DNA of 64,000 nucleotides, taken from NCBI RefSeq assembly GCF_900618535.1, contig NZ_UYJA01000002.1, forward strand, positions 744,001 through 808,000. Reading direction: 5' to 3'. Shown piece after piece: positions 48,739 to 57,900 of this stretch. The translations under genes and the position numbers were made by a program. Position 1 is the first letter of the stretch; each line of letters starts with the position of its first letter. The notes under the pieces were generated by a model, which saw only the letters and a list, made by a program, of their open reading frames with translations, ran no database searches and was not told where the DNA came from. This DNA is from Pseudomonas bubulae (lineage in GTDB: Bacteria; Pseudomonadota; Gammaproteobacteria; Pseudomonadales; Pseudomonadaceae).

Positions 48739-48857
48739 GTGCAAGCTGGATCTGGTTGGGTGCAGTCAGTGCCGGTGCCTTGTTGCTGGCTCTTGTCTGG
48801 TGGGGCTGGCATCAGGGTGGGCTGGCCTTGATGCAGTTGGGTATGGGTGCTTGCTAG
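48735..48857 (+). CDS. Small membrane peptide, 40 residues, coupled to the MFS gene
   Basis: The ATG at 48735 overlaps the MFS stop (ATGA) and has GGGAG upstream. The product reads MSASWIWLGAVSAGALLLAL then VWWGWHQGGLALMQLGMGAC, with one hydrophobic helix (about residues 5-23) and a glycine-rich tail. Length is below usual gene-finding cutoffs. Translational coupling suggests a partner or stabiliser of the transporter. I recognise no family; similar frames in related genomes would confirm it. Confidence 0.6.
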   Translation: MSASWIWLGAVSAGALLLALVWWGWHQGGLALMQLGMGAC

Positions 48858-48908
48858 TGTAGCGGCGGATGAGTAAGTTCTGAGCTTGCCTCTTTCTCAA
48901 GGACACCG

Positions 48909-49463
48909 ATGATGCTTAAGCGCTGGATTGCGATGCCTGTATTGCTGTTGGCCTGCGCCGGTTCGGTCTGGGCGGCGGATTGCCCGCCTTTACTGGAGGG
49001 CTCGTTGCCCAAGTTGCGGGCCAAGGAATCGATTGATCTGTGCCAGCGCTTTGCCGGTAAACCGCTGTTGATCGTCAATACCGCGAGTTTTTGCGGATTT
49101 GCTCCGCAGTTCAAGGGTCTTGAGGCGTTGAACCAGCGCTACAAGGGCCAGGGGCTGGAGCTGATCGGCGTGCCTTCAGACGACTTCAAGCAAGAGGCCA
49201 AGGATGGTGAAGAGACGGCCAAGGTGTGCTACGTCAACTATGGCGTGACGTTCACCATGATCGATCCGCAGCATGTGCGGGGGCCTGATGCCGCGCACCT
49301 GTTCAAGGTACTGGCCGAGCAGAGCAATGCGCCGAAGTGGAACTTCTACAAGTATGTGGTGGATCGCCAGGGCAATGTGATTGCCAGCTTCTCCAGTTTA
49401 ACCAAGCCCGACAGTCCTGAATTGATCGAAGCCATCGACAAGGCCATTGCTTCAAGGCCCTGA
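48909..49463 (+). CDS. Periplasmic glutathione peroxidase-family protein
   Basis: 184 residues with a signal peptide ([24 protein letters not shown]), so the mature protein is periplasmic; most bacterial homologs (BtuE) are cytosolic. The peroxidatic Cys is C62 in [33 protein letters not shown] stands where the usual P(C/S)NQFGxQEP stretch lies, with Asp in place of Gln, and [14 protein letters not shown] contains the conserved Trp-Asn. Probably reduces peroxides with thioredoxin-like donors. ATG at 48912 is an alternative start. Confidence 0.83.
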   Translation: MMLKRWIAMPVLLLACAGSVWAADCPPLLEGSLPKLRAKESIDLCQRFAGKPLLIVNTASFCGFAPQFKGLEALNQRYKGQGLELIGVPSDDFKQEAKDGEETAKVCYVNYGVTFTMIDPQHVRGPDAAHLFKVLAEQSNAPKWNFYKYVVDRQGNVIASFSSLTKPDSPELIEAIDKAIASRP

Positions 49464-49475
49464 ATCGCAGCCATT

Positions 49476-49514
49476 AAAAAGCCCCGCCTCGGTAACGAGA
49501 GCGGGGCTTTTTTT
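49476..49514. terminator. Bidirectional terminator between the peroxidase and FadL genes
   Basis: AAAAAGCCCCGC pairs with GCGGGGCTTTTT around an inner CTC/GAG step. A and T tracts flank both sides, so it ends transcription of both convergent genes. Confidence 0.9.
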
Positions 49515-49549
49515 GATTCAGCTGGCGAGGGGATTAGCCTCGCGGAGAA

Positions 49550-50851
49550 TCAGAACTTGTAGGTTGCACCTACAGCAAAACCGTTAGCGCTGTTTTCATA
49601 TTTGGAGCTGTAGTAACTACCGATCTGAGGTTTGGCGTCATCAACCTTGACGGACTCTTCCTTGAGGTAGGAATAAGCCACGTCAATGTTCAGGTTGTCA
49701 TTGACGGCATAACCGGCACCCAAGCTGAAAATTGTACGGTCGCCGGTAGGGATACGTGGCGAGCGATTTTCATTGTTGGTAGGCGACTGGTCCCAGGTCA
49801 GACCGGTACGCAGTACCCACTGCTTGTTCAACTGGTACGAAGTACCGATGGCGTATGCCCAGGTATCGTGCCAGTTCTGCTCTTCCTTGATGGTGCTGAA
49901 CAGTGCGGGCGATGCGGCGCCGCCGGCAGCGGCAGTTACGCCTTCGTTCTCTACGGTGATGTCTTTCAGGCGGCTCCAGCGAGTCCAGGTAGTACCTGCA
50001 TAAACCTTCCACGCGTCATTGATTTCTTGTGTAACCGACAGGTCCCAGGATTCAGGGGTGTCGATTTTCAGCGAGGCGTCATAACGGTTGCTTTTCAGGC
50101 GGGCAGCCGTGAACGGGTCGCTGCTGGCCGTGACGTTAGTGTGGCCTTCGAGCTTGTATTTAACCTTGGAGTGGTAAGTCAAACCAACGCGAGTGGTATC
50201 GGTAGCCTGTACCAATACACCAACGTTAAAGCCCAGAGCGGTATCGTCGCCCTTGATTTTTACATTGCTGTCGCCTGCCCCGGCCAGTGGGTTCGGGGTC
50301 AGTCTGACTTCGGACTCGAGTGTACCGGCGATGCGGTTAATGGTCGGGCCAAAGCCGATCGATACCTTGTCGTTGAATGCATAGCTGACGGTAGGTTGCA
50401 GGGTTACAACTTTTACTTCGCTTTTGCTGCCGAAGCCGCGGCCCTGGAAGCTGCTTTCGTAGTCGGTCACAAGGCCGAACGGAGCATAAACACCGAAGCC
50501 TACGGCCCACTCGTCATTGAGCTTGTTGGTGTAAAAGCCCATAGGGACGGCAGTAAATGGAACCATGTCGCCTTTATTGGTACCCGAGATGCTGCCACGG
50601 GCATCCTTGATATCGGTCGAAGCATCAATAACAGCGATACCGCCTGTTACTTGCTGGCCGCTGAGGCGGGACATACCGGCAGGGTTACCGAAAACGGTAC
50701 TTGCATCGTCGGCAGAAGATGAACGACCTGCGAAGCCGGTCCCCATACCGCTGACGCTTTGTTCGTTGAGTGCGAAGCCGCTAGCGAAAATCTGGCTGGA
50801 AGCCAAAGTGACGGCGAGGCCAAGTGTGGTCTTGAGCATTACTTTTTTCAT
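49550..50851 (-). CDS. FadL/OmpP1/TodX outer-membrane transporter
   Basis: 433 residues with a signal peptide (MKKVMLKTTLGLAVTLASSQIFA). The mature N-terminus SGFALNEQSVSGMGTGFAGRSSSADDASTVFGNPAGMSRL is the FadL hatch with the NPA motif, and the tail ends in aromatic YKF, typical of a beta-barrel. It should carry long-chain fatty acids or other hydrophobic compounds across the outer membrane. The start has a GGAG site. Position next to the glutathione peroxidase matches PA1287-PA1288 in P. aeruginosa. Confidence 0.91.
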   Translation of the reverse strand: MKKVMLKTTLGLAVTLASSQIFASGFALNEQSVSGMGTGFAGRSSSADDASTVFGNPAGMSRLSGQQVTGGIAVIDASTDIKDARGSISGTNKGDMVPFTAVPMGFYTNKLNDEWAVGFGVYAPFGLVTDYESSFQGRGFGSKSEVKVVTLQPTVSYAFNDKVSIGFGPTINRIAGTLESEVRLTPNPLAGAGDSNVKIKGDDTALGFNVGVLVQATDTTRVGLTYHSKVKYKLEGHTNVTASSDPFTAARLKSNRYDASLKIDTPESWDLSVTQEINDAWKVYAGTTWTRWSRLKDITVENEGVTAAAGGAASPALFSTIKEEQNWHDTWAYAIGTSYQLNKQWVLRTGLTWDQSPTNNENRSPRIPTGDRTIFSLGAGYAVNDNLNIDVAYSYLKEESVKVDDAKPQIGSYYSSKYENSANGFAVGATYKF

Positions 50852-50997
50852 TATTAGAACTCCTTATGATCACCGGACGAAAACTACCAACATTTTTGTG
50901 GTTGCGCTATAGGCTAAATCGAAGAAGATAGCGATGTTTTGTAGGACAATCCGACCGGTTTTAAATCATTTACACGTTGTTATAGTAGGTGGGAATC

Positions 50998-51477
50998 TCA
51001 AGCAATCTGGTTGAGAGGTGAGACGCAGCTGTGCCAGGCGTGGGCAAAATCGCGCAAACGTCCATGTGGTTCAAAGGCTTGGCGCCAGATCCTTGCCATG
51101 CCCAATAAATCGTCAGCCGCGGGGACAACGACTTTGTGTTGCTCTATCAACAGCCAGGCAATGGCGGTGGCGTAGCGCAAATTAACCGTGAGCTCGATAT
51201 GAGGGCTGCACAAAAACGCATGCTGACTGGCCAGCCCGCGAACCAGGCTCGCCAGATCCGGGTCGTGGGCCAGGTATTGGTCCCACAGGTCCGCATGGCG
51301 TATCTCGCGTATGCAATAAAGGCCGTGACCGTGGCGATCGTGCAGGGCCGAGCCCAGGTGCGACTGGCTGGCCGCAATACCTAGCAACAAAGCTTCTGCA
51401 TCCGGGTTGTCTTGCCCCAGATACAGAAGCGTTGGCCGGATCACGTAATGGCTCAACTCTCTGGCAGCGATACCCAT
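50998..51477 (-). CDS. Hypothetical protein, 159 residues
   Basis: From the ATG at 51477, which has GAGGA five bases upstream; a longer start at 51561 would add 28 residues but lacks such a site. The product is alpha-helical and soluble, with LSHYVIRPTLLYLGQDNPDAEALLLGIAASQSHLGSALHD and LYCIREIRHADLWDQYLAHDPDLASLVRGLASQHAF. Helical pseudomonad proteins of this kind occur near fadL, but I recognise no named domain. Function unknown. Confidence 0.68.
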   Translation of the reverse strand: MGIAARELSHYVIRPTLLYLGQDNPDAEALLLGIAASQSHLGSALHDRHGHGLYCIREIRHADLWDQYLAHDPDLASLVRGLASQHAFLCSPHIELTVNLRYATAIAWLLIEQHKVVVPAADDLLGMARIWRQAFEPHGRLRDFAHAWHSCVSPLNQIA

Positions 51478-51695
51478 AAAGTCCTCGAGGCCTGAAAATG
51501 ACCAGCGAGGCCCATGCGCTTGGCAGCAGTGGATCGGAAGGGGTCGCTGGAAGCGGATCATGCCGCTTGAGTTGAAGTGTAGTGTCAGATTCTCGCTGTA
51601 AAGTTATGTTTTTAAAACATTTAAAGCTTCGGTCAGCGGGCTATATATCCGCAAGTAATTAAACAATGCCGGATATTTCTTAAAGTGCAGGCAAT

Positions 51696-51723
51696 AAAAA
51701 GCCCTGCTAATCAGGCAGGGCTT
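51696..51723 (-). terminator. Terminator of the 74-residue gene
   Basis: AAGCCCTGC (51699-51707) pairs with GCAGGGCTT (51715-51723). On the minus strand it is followed by a T tract, 20 bases past the stop of the small gene. Confidence 0.85.
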
Positions 51724-51743
51724 GATGTGTAGCGCTCAAGCTA

Positions 51744-51968
51744 TCAGGCAATCAGGGCCTGACGGGTACGCTCGATCACAGCTTGCAGAGGTTCTGCGCT
51801 GGAATACTGGTCGGGGTACAGGCGTTCGCTGTGACGGGCAATACCGTGTTCGTTGACCAGGGTGAAACTGAAGCATCCTTTGCGAGCGGCCATAATCAGG
51901 CAGTTCATTGGGGCAAAGGCGTTGGTTAGGGTGCGAATGGCATCCTGAGTATGGATTTGAGTAGACAT
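51744..51968 (-). CDS. Small hypothetical protein, 74 residues
   Basis: Begins MSTQIHTQDAIRTLTNAFAPMNCLIMAARKGCFSFTLVNEHGIARHSERLYPDQYSSAEPLQAVIERTRQALIA in total; soluble, two cysteines, predicted alpha-beta. AGGAACACC precedes the start at a usable distance, and a clear intrinsic terminator follows, so expression is likely. No family recognised and no function assigned. It stands alone at the edge of a large gap. Confidence 0.7.
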   Translation of the reverse strand: MSTQIHTQDAIRTLTNAFAPMNCLIMAARKGCFSFTLVNEHGIARHSERLYPDQYSSAEPLQAVIERTRQALIA

Positions 51969-52940
51969 AGTTATTAGGTGTTCCTACAAATGACACGGAA
52001 TCTGATCCGTGCTGCGTTAAAACGTTCCAGTGACGTCGAGCCATTCTTTGGCTGGACGAAGAACCTGACTGGAACAAAGCCGCCAGTTGGAGCGCATTAA
52101 GTATGTGGCGCTTGGGCTGGCAGGTAGGTACTTAGGAGGGCAGGCAGTCACAACAGGAGCTAAGGTTCCGTGCTCCGGGTGAAGATCCTGATCAATTTGC
52201 AGGTTGGTTCGGTCAGAGTAAAAGAACTTCGCGATACCCTGTGCGTTTGTGCAGAGGCCGTATCGTCGCAAGATTTACCTGGAAACCATCGAGGGGGTCG
52301 ATCCCGTTTGTTCAGCTTACGTTCGCTTTTTGCGAGGTGCTGGAGGGATTTGTTCGGCCCGAATTGACTTTCAGCTTGGTACTAACGCTGCGGATACTAA
52401 CGGGTTGAATTTTTAAACGCAAGTATGCTAGCAAAAATACTTTATGTGGCCATGCCGCAACCTCAGGTTGGCGTGTGGCGCTGACTAGTACATTTCAGCG
52501 GTTTCGCCAGTAGCGCGGTGTGTGTGTTCTGTCGGCAACAAGCCCCTTGAATGAAGCGCCGCAGCGGTGCGTCAGCGTGCAAGCCGTGCTCGGTAAAGGC
52601 CCGGTTTTTTGCTCTGAATGTGAGCTTGTGCACATTAACAGTGCTGGTGGCAAAATCAGCGCAGATACCCGTGTTTTGCTCTTGCTAGCCTGCCTTGTAA
52701 ATTTAAGTCAATGAAAAACATCGTTTTTTTTAATTGGTGAAAAAATCGACAGTTTGACCTGAGGCCGCGCGGGGTGGGCGTTTGCGGGGGTTAAAGCAAG
52801 GTTGTCCACTGACTTATCCACAGGATCTGTGGATTGTCCAAAGCGCTTGCTCTAGATCAAGGGTATCGACTTTTTTGGGCTTTACCCGGACGAAAAAAGG
52901 AGTAGAGTGGCGCGCCTTCTGTTCTGCCCTACAGTGTCGT
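51969..52940. other. Gap of 972 bases without a convincing gene
   Basis: All frames here are short and lack ribosome sites or recognisable products. The right half (about 52400-52790) is richer in A and T than the surroundings. It contains the direct repeat TACTAACG (52379-52386 and 52395-52402), an A/T-rich stretch at 52725-52750 and the DnaA-box palindrome at 52814-52834. An undetected small RNA is possible, but I see no decisive hairpin plus T tract. Confidence 0.55.
52814..52834. promoter_or_regulatory. DnaA box within a palindrome
   Basis: TTATCCACA at 52814-52822 is the consensus DnaA box. ATCCACA (52816-52822) pairs with TGTGGAT (52828-52834) across five bases, giving a second, imperfect box on the other strand. 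TTGTCCA flanks it on both sides (52802-52808 and 52835-52841). It lies about 110 bases before the SEL1-repeat gene. Confidence 0.55.
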
Positions 52941-53264
52941 ATGAAGTTCCGCACCGCTACTTCCTCTGTTGCTCGTCCCAATACATCCACTGAAGCACCC
53001 AAACGCTTTTCTTTGCGGGTCGCGATCTGGCTGCTGGATAACCCGCGCCTGAGCGCCAGCCCCAGCGTCAAACACGTGGCCGGTCATTTGCTCAAGCAAC
53101 CTGCCCGCCAGGGCGTGGTGCTGGCGCAAAGCCGTTTGGGCCAGTTGATGTGCCGTGAATGCGGCAGCGCCCGCGATCAGCGCATTGGCCACGAACTGTT
53201 GCGTCAGGCCGCTCGCGCCGGTGATCGTCTGGCCCAGCAGGAATTGAACAAGACCCAAGACTGA
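52941..53264 (+). CDS. SEL1-like repeat protein, 107 residues
   Basis: From the ATG at 52941; the longer frame from 52782 begins in the DnaA-box region and is rejected. After a short N-terminal segment it has two helical repeats of the SEL1/TPR type: AGHLLKQPARQGVVLAQSRLGQL and GHELLRQAARAGDRLAQQELNKT. Such repeats bind proteins. Two cysteines are in LMCRECGSA. The specific role is unknown. No strong ribosome site is seen. It is followed by rmuC, 58 bases away. Confidence 0.72.
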   Translation: MKFRTATSSVARPNTSTEAPKRFSLRVAIWLLDNPRLSASPSVKHVAGHLLKQPARQGVVLAQSRLGQLMCRECGSARDQRIGHELLRQAARAGDRLAQQELNKTQD

Positions 53265-53322
53265 GCTGTCTTCGGCGCGGCCTGTTGGTTAACCTTGTTC
53301 TTTTACCTCGTGCGGAGGGTTT

Positions 53323-54801
53323 ATGGCCCTGGATCTAAGCAGCCTGTTGCTTGGCCTGGCAGCAGCGGGCGTGCCGTTGCTGGCGTTAATCTGGCAGTTG
53401 CAACGCAAACTCGGCAGCCATCCCGCTGAGCTGGCGTTGCTCAACGAGCGTTTGAATACGGCGCAGTTGGCCCAGGAAGGTCTGGGCGCCCAGCTAGATG
53501 CCTGTCGCGACGAGGTCAGTGACCTGGGTCAGGCCAATGCCGCCAAGCAGGCCGAGCTGGCAGCATTGAGCCGCGAAGTAGAGCTCTTGCAGGTGGAGCG
53601 CGACAATGGGCGCGACGCCGCCCATGCCTGGAACCTGGAGCGCAACCAGAAAGAAGTCGAACTGCGGCGCCTGGATGCTCATGCGTCTGGGCTGGCTGCA
53701 GAGTTGCGTGAACAGCAAGACAGCCATCAGCAACGACTGAACGACCTGCAGGGTTCCCGGGACGAGCTGCGGGCCCAGTTTGCCGAGCTGGCGGGCAAGA
53801 TCTTTGATGAGCGCGAGCAGCGTTTCGCCGAAACCAGCAATGAGCGCCTCGGGCAGTTGCTCGATCCGCTTAAAGAACGCATTCAGTCGTTTGAAAAACG
53901 CGTCGAAGAAAGCTATCAGCAGGAATCGCGGGAGCGCTTTTCCCTCGGCAAAGAACTGGAGCGCCTGCAACAGTTGAATTTGCGCCTGAGCGATGAGGCG
54001 ACCAACCTGACTCGCGCCCTCAAAGGCCAGAAGACCCAGGGTAACTGGGGTGAGTTGATTCTGGAGCGGGTGCTGGAGCACGCGGGGCTTGAGAAGGGCC
54101 GTGAGTACCAGACTCAGGTCAGCCTCAAGGGGCCGGACGGAGAGCGTTTCCAGCCAGACGTGTTGATCATGTTGCCCGGTGACAAGCAGGTGGTGGTCGA
54201 CTCCAAGGTCAGCCTGACGGCTTATCAGCAATATGTGGGGGCTGACGACGACGTGATCGGGCAGGCGGCGCTCAAGCAGCATGTGCTATCGCTGCGCAAT
54301 CATGTGAAAGGGTTGGCCAGCAAGGACTACAAGCGTCTGGAGGGGTTGCACAGCCTGGATTTCGTGTTGTTGTTCGTGCCCATCGAAGCGGCTTTTTCGG
54401 CGGCGTTGCAGGCCGAGCCCAACTTGTTTCAGGAAGCATTTGATCGTCATATCGTGATCGTCAGCCCAACCACGCTGCTGGCCACCTTGCGGGTAATCGA
54501 CAGCCTCTGGAAACAAGAGCGCCAAGGCCAGAACGCCCGCGAAATTGCCGAGCGTGCCGGTTGGCTGTACGACAAGTTTGTTTTGTTTATTCAGGATCTG
54601 GATGAAGTGGGCAATCGCCTGCAGCAGCTGGACAAGGCCTACAGCTCAGCTCGCAATAAGCTGACGGAAGGCCGCGGCAATCTGGTCAGCCGCAGCGAAC
54701 AGCTCAAGCTGCTGGGGGCCCGGGCCAGCAAGAGCCTGCCAGCCGACCTGCTGGAGCGGGCCATGACCGACGAAGAGGGTGTGGCCCACCCGGCGGAATA
54801 A
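53323..54801 (+). CDS. rmuC: DNA recombination protein RmuC
   Basis: 492 residues with a GCGGAGG ribosome site. An N-terminal membrane helix (LSSLLLGLAAAGVPLLALIWQLQ) is followed by a long coiled coil (about 30-200, rich in E, Q, L and R). The C-terminal RmuC domain contains GNWGELILERVLEHAGLEKGREYQTQ, QPDVLIMLPGDKQVVVDSKVSLTAYQQYV and ASKDYKRLEGLHSLDFVLLFVPIEAAF, related to the restriction-endonuclease-like fold. RmuC limits inversions between short inverted repeats. Confidence 0.94.
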   Translation: MALDLSSLLLGLAAAGVPLLALIWQLQRKLGSHPAELALLNERLNTAQLAQEGLGAQLDACRDEVSDLGQANAAKQAELAALSREVELLQVERDNGRDAAHAWNLERNQKEVELRRLDAHASGLAAELREQQDSHQQRLNDLQGSRDELRAQFAELAGKIFDEREQRFAETSNERLGQLLDPLKERIQSFEKRVEESYQQESRERFSLGKELERLQQLNLRLSDEATNLTRALKGQKTQGNWGELILERVLEHAGLEKGREYQTQVSLKGPDGERFQPDVLIMLPGDKQVVVDSKVSLTAYQQYVGADDDVIGQAALKQHVLSLRNHVKGLASKDYKRLEGLHSLDFVLLFVPIEAAFSAALQAEPNLFQEAFDRHIVIVSPTTLLATLRVIDSLWKQERQGQNAREIAERAGWLYDKFVLFIQDLDEVGNRLQQLDKAYSSARNKLTEGRGNLVSRSEQLKLLGARASKSLPADLLERAMTDEEGVAHPAE

Positions 54802-54816
54802 GCGGTGTGCAAGGCT

Positions 54817-54904
54817 TTGTGGGGGCGGGCTTGCTGCGATGGCATCAACCAGGCTCTGCAAGTAAACCGAGTTGGCACTATCGCGAGCAAGCCCGCTCCC
54901 ACAA
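54817..54904. repeat. REPIN, long type
   Basis: TTGTGGGGGCGGGCTTGCTG and its complement ending CCCGCTCCCACAA surround about 45 bases with GATGGCATCAACC. It lies between convergent genes, rmuC and the large kinase. Confidence 0.9.
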
Positions 54905-54914
54905 GGGCGCTCAG

Positions 54915-57900
54915 CTAGAGCGGCACATGCCTGCTCAGCAGCGCCCGCAGCACGGCGGGCTTGACCGGCTTGGGCAGATACTCAAGACCGGCCGCATGCA
55001 CCTCGGCGATCATCTCGGGGCGGCCATCGGCGCTGATGACCACGCCCGGTACAGGCTCGCCCAACTGGGCTCTTAGCCAGCGCATCAGCTCTGTCCCGAC
55101 CTCGCCATCATCCAGATGGTAATCAACCAGTACCAACTGCGGCCGCACGCCTTCATTAAGCAACGCCGCGCATTCTTCGCGGTTGCGCGCTGTCCAGACC
55201 TGGCAGCCCCAGCGTGTCAGCAGGCTTTGCATGCCGATCAGGATGCTGTCTTCATTGTCGATACACAGCACTCGGGCGCCTGTTAGCGGTTGGCCATTCT
55301 GCTCGGCGACCACCGGCTGCGGTGCGGCCTGGCTCTTTGCCATCGGCACGCGCACGCTGAATACGCTGCCAAAGCCGGGCCATGAGCGCACTTGCAGGCT
55401 GTGCCCAAGTACGTGGCACAAGCCGTCGGCGATGGCCAGGCCCAGGCCCAGGCCTTTTTCGGCGCGGGTCTGGTGGCTGTCGAGGCGTTTGAATTCTTCA
55501 AAAATGACCTGCAGTTTGTCTTCCGGGATGCCCGGGCCACGGTCCCACACCTCAAGGCATAGCTCACTGCCGCGTCGGCGCACGCCCAGCAATACCGGGC
55601 CCTTGGCGTAGCGGAAGGCATTGGTGAGGAAATTTTGCAGGATCCGGCGCAGCAGTTTGATATCACTGTTGACCCGCACGCGGCTACCGTGAACCCGGAA
55701 GCTCAGGCCCTGTTCCTGGGCCTGTGCAGTGAACTCATTGCCCAGGGTTTCGAACAGGTCATTTATGGCAAAAGGCTTGATGTCGGGCGTGATCTTGCCG
55801 TTTTCCAGGCGGGAAATATCCAGCAGGTCGCTGATCAGGTCTTCAGCCGAACGCAGTGAGCTGTCCAGATGCTGCACCAGCTTGCGGGCTTCGGCGCTCA
55901 AGCCTTCCTCTTGATGAGAAAGAGCAGACGAGAACAGGCGTGCCGCGTTCATGGGCTGCATCAGGTCATGGCTTACTGCTGCCAGAAAACGGGTTTTCGA
56001 CTGGCTGGCTGTTTCAGCCACGCCTTTGGCTTCGGTTAACGCCTGATTCAACTGCGACAGTTCAAAGGTGCGCTCGGCAACACGTTGCTCCAGGCCTTCA
56101 TTGGCTTCGGTCAGGGCCTGTTCAGCTTCGCGGAACGCGGTGATGTCGGTGAAGCTCATGACGAAACCGCCGCCGGGCATCGGATTGCCGATCAGCTCGA
56201 TGACGCGGCCATTGGGGAACAGGCGCTCGGAGGTATGCGCCCGACCCTGGCGCATCCAGTGCAGGCGCCGGGCCACATGCACTTCGGCTTCGCCGGGGCC
56301 GCACAGGCCGCGTTCAGCGTTGTGGCGGATAATGTCAGCAATCGGGCGCCCCACGCTGATCAACCCCTCCGGGTAGTCGAACAATTCCAGATAACGTCGG
56401 TTCCAGGCCACCAGCTTAAGTGACTGGTCGACCACGCTGATGCCCTGGGTGATGTTTTCAATGGCGCCCTGGAGCAAGGCGCGGTTGAACTGCAGTACTT
56501 CGGACGCTTCGTCGGCAATCCGCACCACGTCTTCCAGCTGCATTTCCCGGCCTTCAATCGCCGCTTTTACTACCGCACGGGTAGAGGACGCGCCGAGCAC
56601 ACCGGCCAGTAGCCGTTCGGTGTGGGCGATCCATTCGCCATTGGCGTTCTGGTTAGGGTTAAAGCCCTTGCCCTGACGGTAGGCGAAGCGAATAAAGCTC
56701 TGGTGCGCGCGTTCTTCGCCGACAAAGCGTGCGGCGAGGGCCAGCAGGTCATTGATCTGTACCGACAGCATCGAACGACCGCTGGGGTGGCTGCTCAGCT
56801 CCTGGCCGATAAAACGTCCGGCCTGCCAGTGTTCTGACACGCGGGTTCGCGACAGCACCGAAACCCAGGCAAACAGGGTGAAGTTGCCTGCCAGTGACAG
56901 CACCACACCCTGTGTCAGCGGGCTGATCGAAAGGCCCAGCGGGTTACTGTGCAGCCACGCCAGCCCAGGGAAGTGGCTCAGGTGCCAGCCAAAGCTGTGG
57001 GCGATGATCGGCAGTACCAGGGTGTAAAACCAGATAAAGGTGCCCGTCGCCAGTCCGGCGAAAACCCCCCGGCGGTTGGCCTGCTTCCAGTACAGGGCGC
57101 CGAGCATGGCCGGCGCCAGTTGGGTGACGGCAGCGAAGGCAATCTGGCCAATGGTGGCCAGGCTGGCGGTCGAGCCCAGCAGGCGGTAGCTGACATAGGC
57201 CAGCAGCAGAATCACCACAATCGACACGCGCCGTACCGAAAGCATCCAGTGGCGGAACACCTCGAACGGGCGCTCGGCGTTTTTGTGGCGCAACAGCCAT
57301 GGCAGCAGCATGTCGTTGGAAACCATGGTCGACAGCGCCACGCTGGCCACGATGACCATGCCGGTGGCCGCCGATGCACCGCCGATAAAAGCCAGCAAGG
57401 CCAGCGCCGGGTGGGCCTGGGCCAGGGGCAGGCTGATCACGAATGAATCCGGTAATACCGAGCTTGGCAGCAACATTTGCCCGGCCAGGGCGATGGGCAC
57501 TACAAACAGCCCGGCGAGAATCAGATAGGCCGGGAACACCCATTTGGCCAGTTGCAAGTCCTGGGGTTCGATGTTTTCAACCACGGTAACGTGGAACTGA
57601 CGGGGCAGGCAGATAATCGCCATCATGGCCACGCCAGTCTGGACGATCATCGAGGGCCAGTTGACGGTTTCTTTCCAGTACTCCTCAAGCCGCGGTGCGA
57701 GCATGGCTTGATTGAACAGATCGTCGAAGCCGTCATACAGCCCATAGGTTACGAAAGCGCCGACGGCGAGAAAGGCGAACAGCTTGACCAGCGACTCAAA
57801 GGCAATCGCCAGCACCATGCCGCGGTGGTGCTCGGTGGCATCGAGGTTGCGGGTGCCGAAGAGGATGGTGAACAGCGCCAGCACCAGGGTCACGATCAGC

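Noticed and set aside
52170..52714. Short plus-strand frames in the 51969-52940 gap
   Set aside because: No ribosome site, no domain, and unlike the codon use of neighbouring genes.
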